Shown here: positions 36,301 to 48,300 of the stretch, piece after piece
Position numbering within the stretch: the first letter of the stretch is position 1
Layout: the number at the start of each line of letters is the position of its first letter
Assembly: GCF_043290135.1 (NCBI RefSeq)
Contig: NC_134704.1
Span: 8,179,501-8,243,500, forward strand
Direction of reading: 5' to 3'
Length of the DNA stretch: 64,000 nt
Source of the DNA: Rhipicephalus microplus
Taxonomy: Eukaryota > Arthropoda > Arachnida > Ixodida > Ixodidae
Made by a program: the position numbers and the translations under genes
The notes under the pieces: generated by a model
Told to the model about the DNA's origin: nothing
Databases searched by the model: none
What the model saw: the letters and a program-made list of their open reading frames with translations, nothing else

Positions 36301-39300
36301 CCAAGTTTTGTTATCGTCCCAAAACACTACACGATTCTCAGCGCAAACCGCGCCTGCAGTTTTCGAGAAGCTTCTGGACTGTAGTCGATCATTTCGATAA
36401 GATCACGCCCACTCTGCGAACAATACAGATTATTCTGGAACCTACGCCACCGCCAGCAATAACGCTAGAACATTCGACGGCAAGAGTATAAATGCCGACG
36501 CGTTTCGCCGCTTGTCAGTTGTTGATCGAAGGCTGACGCTCCGTTCGCCGCTATCAGTCCAAGACTGCTATCTGTGCAAGACTGCTGCTGTAATTGGACT
36601 TTCCGTTTACCGGGCACAGGTTCGCTCAAATAAACAGTTGAATCCCAACACGAAGTCTCCTGTCTCGGCCAAGTCACGACCCCGTGACAATATGATTAAA
36701 TTCTTCCACCACGCTGACTCCGACATGTCCGAGGAGAAGAAGGTCCGTCTACTTATGCGAGGAGTAAAGCAGGAACTCTTCACCGGGCTGATCATACACC
36801 CGCCGAAGACGGTCACCGAATTCAATTCAGAAGCATCTAAGATAGAGAAGACGCTCGAGATGCGCACGCGGCAATATAACCGTAGCTTCTCATCTACAAG
36901 CTACGCCGGCATTCAAGCGCTAGGAACCACTGACTTGCGTGAGACGATCTGAGCGATCGTGCAAGAGGAGCTGCGAAAATTACTTCCTTCAGCGCAGCCT
37001 CACGTGGAATCCATCGCAGACGTCCTACGCCAGGAGATCCAGCAGTCGCTGGGCGTTCCTCAGCCTCAAGAGCCGCAGCTGCAAGTCATGAGCTATGCTG
37101 CTGCAGCACGCTGCCACGCCCCTCCTCCACGGGCACGCCAAAACGCCGCCCCATCGCACTTCCGTCGCCAGACGCCACCGCTGCCACCACCCTCACCGAC
37201 GACCTACCGTTCGCCAGCGGGCCAGCGCAGTGGGCCGAGGAAAACCAACGTTTGGCGCACCCCTGACCACCGCCCACTGTGCTACCACTACGGCGAGGCC
37301 GGGCACACTTACCGCCGTTGCCAGTACCGACAGATGGGAAATTGAACGTGGCAATATCTTCCGTGAATAGCACCAGGTTCCTCACCACTTTCGCAAGTGT
37401 GGTGCGCAAGGAGAAGGCCGCAGCTCTCCTCAAAACCCGCAAGCAGATGCCAAATGGAACGTGGCATTGTGTAGTGTTTTGGGACGATAACAAAACTTGG
37501 GAAATAGAACGTGGCAATATAATGATGCATACGTTTGAAAATATTCACTAAATCCACCGTGCTGAAGGTGAAAAATTCGCTGTTCATCTCTCGCAACCTG
37601 CTGAATGGTTGCGAAAATATTCGTTTCAAATATATGCATTCTTCAGCTAGCCTCTTTTTTTTTTCCAACATTTTTTTTTTCAAGAGAAGTATTTTGGTTT
37701 GGGCTAGCTGGTTCATAGTACACACTTAGAAAGGGCAGCGCAAAGACACAGGGAAAAGAAAGACAGTAGAGACAAACGGCAGGTGTGCATATTTTCAGCT
37801 GTTCATATAAACGCATACATGCATGCAGCCTATTGCTCTGGCCGCGCTTTTCACAGAACCCTAGGTGACCTTGGAGGAGCCACATGGTTCCACGGAGAAG
37901 CTCACTAGCAAATTGACAGCATTCGCAAAGAAGGGAAACCGATAAAAGGACAACAAACGAAAGAAAGAATAACGCCGCAGGTGAAAGGCGAGAAAATGGG
38001 AGGTTGGTGTAACGGAAAGCACATACTTGCCAGGTTCAGGAAAGACGATTTTTTTTTTCCTGTTCGAGCCGGAATTTAGGCAATAGAAGTCGAACATGGA
38101 CGGCACAGAATTAACCGCAATGAAATGAGGGAGAGAAAAGCACTGACACAGCGTTGGGGGCGAGAACGGCCCTATCGCCCCCTTGCACCCCTGGGAATCA
38201 CTACTGGGCATGACACAGCACCTTTGGGTGAGGGTAGAGGGGGTGTGAAGGAAAAAAGGTGGGAAAAGGAACAATAAAGAGGTTTTGGGTGGGGAGTCTC
38301 TCCGTCAATTTGCTTGTTCACATGGAAGCGAGAAATTTCCCTAGATGCTGATGAATTTGCCTTTTTCCCTAAGTACCACCAAACTTCTCTAGATATAAAG
38401 AAATTTCCCTAGAGTTGGCATCACTGCGATGCGCCGACGCGCGCTTATCCCATACTTTGCCTAGCGGGCTTATCTTTTGATGGGAAGAATTGTGTGCCTA
38501 CGGTTTTCACTGGAACAATAACGTTAGTTGACGTGCTCACAAAGGTCACTTCGGTCTCTGCACAGGCTCTGTTTGCAAAAAGAGTGCGCTTTTCATACAC
38601 GTTTTTTGGCACTGAAGGAAAAGTTACAGAGGTGGAGCTTCTCCCCATGAAGCACTACGTGAAGTAATCCATTTTGGCGCATGTTTTGCAATGCTGTGGA
38701 AAGTGACGAGGAGCACCATCAGCGTTTCATGTAGACCCAGACGCCGCTTAGCGTTTGAGGTGTACGTAAAAAGGCGGAACTTTTTCACATGTTCACGAAT
38801 GCAGTGAATATTCGCATTAAAAGAAATACGAATATCTTACAAATGTGAGCTGCGTGCTGTCTCAAATAGCTCCTTGTAGAAAATAAAGAAGGAACATTTA
38901 TATTTCACATTGAAAATACGTGTGCTACTCTGAGATGTACGTGATTTGGCTCCGTAGCTTTCCCTCCAGGGCCAAGAAAAGTTGTTGCCGGGTAACTCAT
39001 CTGTACCCGTGATTACGTATTGTGGATCGTTTTTGTATAAACAGCGCGTAAGGTGTCTAGTGGTAAACGTTGTTAGTTCGCATTCGTCCTGTGTGTATCA
39101 TTTGTGCATGAGCAGCACGCTGTAAGTTTTGATCTGCTTGCCGTTCTCAACATGACACTTCAAGTTGTTGCTGTCGCATTGATTGCTTCGCCCATGCAGC
39201 GAAACTGTGACTATTTTTTTACGTATATTCGGCCTTTAATCAACCGCTGCGTGCCCTCGGAGCTCGTAGATCACTATCGCTTGATCGATTGATTGATTGA

Positions 39301-42300
39301 TTGATTGATTTGTGGGGTTTAACGTCCCAAAACCACCATATTATTATGAGAGACGCCGTAGTGGAGGGCTCCGGAAATTTTGACCACCTTGGGTTCTTTA
39401 ACGTACACCCAAATATGAGCACACGGGCCTATGACAATTCCGCCTCCATCAGAAATGCAGCCGCGGCAGCCGAGATTTGAACCCGCAACCTGCGAGTCAG
39501 CAGCGTAGATCACTATCGCGTCGCCTGCGACCGGCGCACGCACTGTAAAAGACAGTGCGTGCGCCGTTCGCACGCGTACTTCCAAAGCTTCGAGTATGCT
39601 GCTCTCGGCCTTCATTCGAAGATTTCTGTACTAAAGTTCATATAAACCGCCGAGATTAAGAAATGTGTTTGGTACATTCGAATTTAAGCTCTATGGACAT
39701 AGTGGAATTTGGCTGGGGATTTTCACAAATTTGTATTTCACACCACTGAGCTTCAACAGTACATTTAAATGAACGCCTCTTATATAATACAAAGGGGTAG
39801 GTCCGAAAAGCCTGGAGCAGACTGAGCTGCTTTTTTTGTCAATGTGGCCAGATCATGCACAGAAATTTCGATTTCCAGGAGATTTTAATGACAACCGTAC
39901 AAACGGAAGAAATGGTCAAAATCCGGGAGTCCTTCGGTCAACCCGGGAGACTCATAGTAGTAACGTAGTTAGCCATGGCAACCAAGGTTCTGAGAGTAAG
40001 ATGTTATCGTGCTTCAAGCAGGTGAGTTCTACTGTCAAATTAGTGTACTATTGGGAGATGGGCCTTGGTGTTGCCCAGCTCAGAACTCTTAGACCAACAG
40101 CGCCCGCATAGACGATACCATTTGATCAGGTATACCTTTCTGTCCACACAAACATTGGATCTATTCTAAGCCCAGGGATGGAACCGGGTACATGAGTTTG
40201 AAAGCAGTCCAGAGAGCAGGCAAAAGTGCTTTTTGTAGCAGGCTTGGAAAGCCATAAACATGTTTTGGAGCAGCCGTAAGGGCCTTTCCGGGCAAGTTTA
40301 GAGCAGTGAGAACATTCAAAACAGATTTGACCCCTTTCAAATCACTTCTGAAGCTCCATTTGATCAATGCTGCATTTTTTTAACACTCAGCTGAGTTTTG
40401 CAATAGAAATTATATCGACACTTCTGAGGGGTTTTCGCCATTACTGTCATGTCCCGTATCAATTCTAAATTGATAACATACTCCGGCACATCTTATGTTC
40501 CATCCCCGGGTAAAAACGCGAGTGGGCGACGAACCCGGCTGAAGCAGAGGCCAAAAGATTAAGCCCGTCTACGACCCACGAAGGGCGCATGTGATAACAT
40601 CCAATACCCTCACCCAGGACTGCTGTAGTCAAAGCAGAGAGAAAGCACCCCACCAGTCTTGGAAGAGCATAAAAAAAAAAGAGTGCGGGGTACGGCAGGT
40701 GTCGCTTGTGCAATAACTATAAGCTTCTCTTCTAAGGGCATGGTTGCGATCGCTGGCGCGCACACTCTTATCGCAAAGAGAATGGGCAAAAAGTGTTGCT
40801 CTCTTTGAAGTGGTCGCATTATCGTACACTATCATTTTGACCAGTTACTTGAGAACGCATTCATATACGTTAGCTGCAGCCTACTTCACATAACCTTACA
40901 ATTCGCTGCTATCGCATTCACTGCTTCACACTTGCAGTGCAATTGCGGCTTTTTTATTTTTGTACAGCCACCCTTTTTTTTTCTTAATCAGAACGTGCCA
41001 GTGTTAAACGCTGAGTCGATAAACGCAAAGCACAGCGGCCAAATTAATGAGAATATGTGCATATGCCTGATGAGCAGTCAGCATACCTGCCAAGTTCAAG
41101 GAGTCTGAATCCGGGAGATTTCAGCAATGGGGGAGGGGGGGGGGCACGCGGCACAAAAAAAAAAACAAGGACAAACAAGAAAACATCCTGAACCTGAAAA
41201 ACAAAAGGCAGTGGGAGGGCGGTCTCAATTTCAAGCGCAAACATCAGCGTTGCGGCCTTATAGTGGCTAGGAGTGGCTGAACACACGAGGGTAGAGTTTT
41301 GCACTAAGGTGAGAGTCTCAAACGATCAACACAACTAGCAGAATCTATTTCAGTCAAAACAACTCGCGTGCGTCTTCCTGAGAAACAGGTGAATGGACGG
41401 GATGGCGCAGCTTGCTGCCGCAAAAGTGTGGGTCAAAGCTTTGCTCACTACTACATCCTTTTGACAGGAACGCCAAAACGCGTCCGGCCCCTTTTTATTG
41501 CGATAGCGATTACCATATGGACAGTCCAGGCTGCTTTTTTTTTCCTTTGCCACCGTCGCCGTTCTTCACAATATATGCATACGTATCTATATATATTGTC
41601 ACGATGAGTCACAAGTACTGGGGGATTTATTAAACCACCAGGTAGCTAGCACTAGGACGATGCGTCAGTCGTCGCTGGCTCTCGAGCAAAGAAGAAAGCG
41701 ATCTTCTTTTTTCCTCCAGATTTAGAGCCGCTCTTGCTGTCAACCCACTACGTGCTGGCGGCATTATCCCCCCTTCCGAAAAGAAAAAAAAAAACAAGTA
41801 CCAAAAAGAGGAAAGGAAAGTACATAGCGGCACCGCGATGCTACTACATAAGCACGTGAAAAAAAAATGGAAATTCGGATGAAGTGAAAGTAAAAACTGA
41901 AGAGCGTGCGAACATAGGAAACGTCAATAAACGAGAAAGTAAGTTCACAAAATAAACAAAAAAAAACACAAAGAACGCTGTACGGTAAAGGAAAAGTTAC
42001 GAACAACGCGCAATAAATGGCTTCATGCGCAACACATGAACGACGTCCGGCCTCAGCCGTGTCCTGCTCCGTGCATGGGGTGTTGAGTCCGGAACCACTT
42101 CGTAGTTCACGTCACTGACGCGGCGTAACACTTTATATGGGCCAAAGTACACTTTATATGGGCCAAAGTACCGGCTCAGCAACTTTTCACTAAAGCCACG
42201 GCGGCGGACGGGCGTCCACACCCAAACTTGATCTCCGGGGCGGTAAAACACTTCTCTGTGGCGGGTATTATAGCGTCGTGCGTCTGCCTGCTGTTGCTGG

Positions 42301-45300
42301 CCGATGTGCAGTCGCGCGAGCTGCCGGGCTTCCTCATCACGCTCTGCGAATTCTTCGGCGTCTCTTGCCAACTCGTCTTCGTCCTGACACGGTAGCATTG
42401 AGTCTAGCAAGGTCTGCACTTCCCGGCCGTAGAGAAGCCGAAATGGCGTGAATCGCGTGGTCTCTTGAACGGCGGTATTATATGCGAAGGTCACGTAAGG
42501 CAAGATCCGGTCCCATGTTTTGTGCTGTACGTCGATGTACATTGAGATCATGTCTGCGAGGGTCTTATTCAGTCGTTCAGTAAGTCCATTGGTTTGCGGG
42601 TGGTACGCAGTTGTCCTTCGGTGTCTGGTGTTGCTCAGTTTGAAAACTTCGTCCGTAAGCTGCGCCGTGAATGCCGTCCCTCTGTCCGTTATTACACTGG
42701 AAGAAGCACCGTGTCGTAAAACGATGTGGCGCATAAAAAATTGTGCTACCTCAGAAGCCGTGGCTCGTGGGATCGCCTGGGTTTCAGCGTAGCGTGTCAA
42801 ATAGTCGGTCGCGACGATCACCCATTTGTTGCTGTCCGCAGACATAGGAAATGGCCCGAGAATGTCCATGCCGACTTGGTCGAACGGCGTGCAGGGTGCT
42901 TCAATGGGCTGAAGCAAACCAGCTGGCTTACCAGATGGTTGCTTTCGGCGCTGACATTCCCGACAGCTCTTTACGTACTTTTTTACGCTTGCTGAAAGTC
43001 CTGGCCAATAGTACCTCTCGCTCACTCTGGCAAGTGTCCTTGAGTAGCCCAGATGACCCGATGTGGGTTCGTCATGGCAAGCGAAGAGGACGTCGTCTCG
43101 CATGTCTCGAGGAACCACCAGGAGGTAAGCACGATTGTTCGAACGAGCGTTCTTCTTGTACAGCACACCGTCTCGTAGGCAGAACGACGTCAACGAGCGG
43201 GATAAATGACGTGGTATGATTGTGCCCTGGCCCTCTAAATGATCAATAATTGGACGAATATCTGCATCATCTCGCTGTCGTTTGCTCAAATCTGATGCAC
43301 TAACGGCGCCCAGAAAGCCTTCGTCTTCCTCTGCTTCCTGACTGACAACATGAAGGGGTGCGCGTGACAGTGTGTCAGCGTCTTCATGCTTACGGCCGGA
43401 CTTATGGACGATGGTGACATCAAATTCCTGCAGCCGCAAACTCCACCGTGCTAGCCGACCTGAAGGGTCGCGCAGGCTTGCCAACCAACAGAGCGCGTGA
43501 TGGTCCGTCACTATCTTGAAGGGACGACCATAAAGGTACGGGCGAAACTTGGTGATTGCCCACACGACTGCGAGGCACTCTTTCTCCGTAGTGGAATAAT
43601 TCGCCTCGGCACGGGATGGAGAGCGGCTGGCGTAGGCTATCACTCTTTCGATGTCCTCTTGACGCTGAACGAGCACTGCACCGAGCCTAATGTTACTAGC
43701 ATCAATATGGACCTCCGTGTCAGCATCATCGTCGAAATGAGCGAGAACGGGCGCTGATTGCATGCGCTGTCGCAGCTCATCAAAAGCTGCTTGTTGCTCG
43801 TTTTCCCAGACAAACAACGTGTCGTCCCTCGTGAGACGAGTCAGAGGTTCTGCTATCTGTGAAAAGCCATGAATGAATCGGCGATAGTAGGCGCACAAAC
43901 CAAGGAAGCGCCGGACGGCTTTCTTATCGACAGGAGCTGGTAATTCGGCAACAGCGGCAAGCTTGCCCGGATCGGGACAGATTCCTTCGGCGCTAACTAC
44001 ATGTCCAAGAAATTTTAGTTCTTTATAGCCGAAGTGGCACTTCTGTGGCTTTAGTGTGAGGTCCGCCGATCGGATAGCCTCCAGCACGCTGCGCAGGCGG
44101 TGAAGGTGCTGCTCAAACGTGGTAGAGAAGACCACCACATCATCAAGGTAGACAAGACAAGTCTGCCACTTGAGCCCTGTGAGGACAGTGTCCATCATTC
44201 GCTGGAAAGTTGCCGGTGCTGAACACAAGCCAAAAGGGAGCACTCGAAATTGGTATAGGCCGTCTGGAGTCACAAAGGCTGTTTTCTTCAGTCGTGGCTG
44301 GCTCTCGAGCAAAGAAGAAGGCGATCTTTTTTCCTCCAGATTTAGAGCCGCTCTTGCTGTCAACCCACTACGTGCTGGCGGCAATATGAACACACAAACA
44401 AAGAAACCTAGGAAACGACGTTATGCGAAGCATGCAGACGGAAAGTGACCGTGTTTTAATTTTTTTGTTGAGTGACATGTCATGAAATGATGCTAAGTAT
44501 ATGTACAGATGTTGCACACACAGACACATGATGAATAGCTGTAGATGTTTATACAACAAGTTGTTTGCACTTGTGCAACGATGCCAACTGGTACATGCGT
44601 ATTAGCAATACGAGTAGCTGATATGAAGCGCTGATGCTCTTGAGGAAGCTGGCCCTGGACACTGCTACAAAAATCAACTTCAGTGCATGACAACTAAAAT
44701 TGGCGTTGACTTTCGCGACGGTTGTATCAAAGGAGTACATATGTAATGTTTACAAGATTTGGTAGGCAGCACTGCCACCACTAACTGCGACTTTTTTTCT
44801 TACGTATTTACTGCCTTTGACCTACCACTGTGTGCCCTCAGAGCTTGGAGATTGCAATCACGTTTCCGCGACCGCGGTTGCGGCAAACGGGTGTTTATTT
44901 TGCAATCCCGAAGCGCTTGGCTGCGCACGCGCCTTAAAAATTAAGTCATGTTATGCCATCTACGATATAATCTGCCACCGTTTTGTGTGCAGAGTTTGCC
45001 GAAAGCAGCGTTGCTTTGACTGGTTGAGCGCACACTTTCGGGGTTCTGTCAGTTACGCCGTCGCCATACATGATCGTGTCAAGAGCGACCGCGGTTTCGT
45101 CCACAGCGGTTGTAGCAAGGACAATCACACGCACTGTAGAAGACAGTGCTTGCGCCGGTCGCACGCGTACTTCCGAAGCTCCGAGTACGCTGCTCTCGGT
45201 CTTCGTTCGACGGTTTCCGTACTAAATTTTGTATCACCCGCCTCGATTCCAGTGCTTTCGTCGGAATGAACATAGATAATCCAATTGCAACATGTGACAG

Positions 45301-48300
45301 ATATTTGCAACTCCACTCGTACTAGACAGGTTCTTAAAATTTTTGAAGCAGTGAATTTGTGACGCAATAAACTTCTTTAATGAATCCATTCCATGGGTAC
45401 TTAAAAGAAGTGTTGCAGGGCCCTTTTAAGAGAAGATGCTACTCGAAGGCACTTTTTTTTTATTATTCACCCTAGAGCAATGAAACTTGAGCCATTTATG
45501 GAACTTTTTATGCCGATTTCAAATATATAATTAGTTTTCTTGCAAGTTGCACACTTATAGCTCTGCAACATGACAAAGTGAAAACCTTAACCTTTTGCCC
45601 CCTTCTTTCCATCCCTAAACTTCTGTAATTTTTTACTATTCATAGTTCATAATGTTTCAAATAAAGTGTAGAATGCAAATAACTAATTAGGAAGCACATA
45701 CAAAATGTGTAATACACGGGAAAAATAATAGATGTAAAAGTCCATATTTCACCTACCCTAGTAAAGGTTTACATACAATATTTTTGTTATGCAATTAAAT
45801 ATTGAAATTTAAACTAGCTAATTGCATTTGTCATACTTTGAAAAAATTTTGGGCAAAATTTTATGCAGATCCGAGAACTAGAAGTGCCCAAAAAAGGAGG
45901 GGCACATTAGAAAAAATGGAAAAATTTGTGTTTTGAGAAAAATGAGTTTTAAAGTTAAAATTGAGTTTTTATTTATGAAAAATATCATTAAATCTGATGA
46001 AATTTGCAGACCAAAAAGAACAATCCTTCTTGTAGTGGCCACTGCAACTAAAATACGGCAGCAACATGAGTTTGTCCCTCTCCGATTTTTTTAGCTGACT
46101 CCTCACAGACGTTTCGCTAACAGACAGGCCCATGAAACGCTTGCCAAACTTCCGCTCCATCTGGCAGAGCCTTGTGCCAACTGCGAGCTAAGAAGAAGTT
46201 CGACAGGACTGCGAAATCCATACTAAGTCCAGTGTCATGCCATTTTGCGGCCATGTTTGTGCCACATACCGTCGTACATAATGGCAATGTCGTCCCGTCT
46301 AAGTTCTCTCACTGCGAGCTCTTTCGACCTCACAAGATTGGCACTGACATCATCCATTGCCGCATCACGGACTGTCCGGCTGACGGGTGTGAATGACTTT
46401 TGACGCATTGGCTTTTGAAATCCAACAAATTAACTGCTGCAAATCGAACCAGCTACTTGTAGCTTATTCCTACAGAGCACGCCGCCCAACGGCTTTCACT
46501 TGCGAGCAGTGCCTTTATTCATTCATAACAGAGACAATTACACGAGAAAAGCATTGTTCAGCTGTGGTGCTTGACAAGACATGGACCCCGCAAATAGGTT
46601 TCACAGCACATACAGGCGCGCAGCGGCCAATGGCGGTCCCCGGTTTTACCATGTGATAAGCCAGTTGCGGCGCTTGAAAAACACGCAGAACAGTGCTTCT
46701 TTTTATTATTTCTTGCGCTGCATCAGCGAGAGAAACTGTTGTTATTTGAAGAGTGAGGCTTGGACTCATTCGACCAATAATGGCGAGCGGAAGTGCGTTA
46801 TCGGCGGCAAGGTGCTTGAAGACTGCACACTTTGGATTTTTTAACAGGCACCTTGTGCTCTTTAGATGCAATTTTAAAGCATTTCCAGTTAAGTCTCGGC
46901 CTGTATAATTTTTTTTTTCATAACAGTAGAGGTACTAATCTTATCAAAACAGGCGAAAATAAAAAATCGGTAATTAAAAAAAAAACTCACGTTTTTCGAC
47001 CCGCATCACTCCTTAAGTGTAAACATATTACCCTCAATTTGATTCATCATTTTATTTTAAGTTTAATTACTTGTTATATCAGCTTATATGTTCTATGTAT
47101 AATAAATTTTAAAATATCACATATTTTTTACAGGTTGTCACTTACGTCCTACCAGTCAAATTCTGCTACTCTTTAAAGTTGTTTCGATTTCCATTGAACA
47201 AAAAAAAAAAGAAAGAATGGCATTTGTACAGAGGCCTTATTTAGATTATATATATATATGTATATATATATATAATGGGAGTAATAATTCAATGGGCCAG
47301 TTAGTCTTCGTGAAGGTATGGGATATGGCACAACGGGAGCGTTGTCAACAAGGATAAATATATTTATTTCCCAACAGTTTCGGGAGGGGTCCTCCCTTCA
47401 TCAGGGGATGAGTTATACTGACATGAATTTCCAAACTTCGTTGCTGCTGCGTCCCTCTCGCCTTGAAACATGTTTGCGAGAGTGAGAGGGAACTAAAAAA
47501 AAACAAAAAGACAAAAAAAAACAAAAAGGGGGAGAAAAAAAGAAAGAAAAGAAAGTTTTTCCTCTTTTTTACTTTCTTTCTTTCTTTCTTTTCTCCCCCT
47601 TTTTTGGTTTTTTTGTTTTTTTTTCTCCCCGGCCTCGAGAAGAGGCCTCATACTACCAGTGAAACCCAACTGGTTCGACAACACAGGATTACCCTGTAGC
47701 AGCTCGCCGTAGAGTGAAGGGAGCAAATGCGGCCGTTTTTCACAGGCGACACTTCGGCGTCGCGATCCGCGTGCGTTCGTTACAGGAAAAACCAAGAAGT
47801 TCTTCAGGCTACCAAAAATATTCGTCGCGCATTTCGCGAGCCAAAACAGGAAAAACCGTCATGTGAAATTTTCGCTGTTATAAATCTGTAACTCCCGTGA
47901 TTTTTTTTTTTTTTTTTTTCGCGTAGTGAGCCCTTCCCCCAAATTGGCGTCAACTTTTCTATGCAAGTAAAGTCAGTAAATAACACCTACAGGTCTGAGT
48001 GAGCTGCAAGTTTACTTTATGCAGATGAGTGCCATAAAATTGAGCAACTAGAATGTCAACAAAAAACACACAAAAGGAGGCACTTGTGAATTCACTCTAA
48101 AGGCACCATGTTATTGCACAGTGACGATAATGAAGTCGAACCCACCTGGACTTCAAACTTGGCAGTGACTTTCTCTTCCTTCTGTACTTGGCGCAAGGTG
48201 AGAGGAGGGCCTGTGATGGTGCCTTTGCAGCTATTTGATAGATCCACTGTGTAGACGGGCAGGCCTGTCTGACGAGGTGCCTGAAACTGGAACAGGTGAA

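Larger units (their letters stand above)
35715..39650. repeat. Repeat family A, copy 2, interrupted
   Basis: Pieces at 35715-36115, about 38430-39290 and 39540-39650 follow the same order as copies 1 and 3 (gtgagagtctcaaa, tatatgtatac, ggttttcactggaac, gtaaacgttgttagt, gcgaaactgtgac, gcgtgccctcggagctcgta, gcacgcactgtaaaagacag). The interruptions are the LTR-gag unit at 36285-37516 with adjoining DNA to about 38430, and the Ruka SINE at 39283-39530. Confidence 0.65.
41084..45240. repeat. Repeat family A, copy 3, interrupted by gypsy
   Basis: The left part (41084-41596) begins acctgccaagttcaaggagt and carries the shared gtgagagtctcaaa block. The right part (about 44760-45240) carries the gtgccctcagagcttggag and cgcactgtagaagacagtgc blocks. 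The gypsy element at 41597-44383 is inserted in the tatatata stretch. Confidence 0.65.

Noticed and set aside
47463..47699. 78-codon lysine-rich open frame
   Set aside because: Translation of a low-complexity purine tract.
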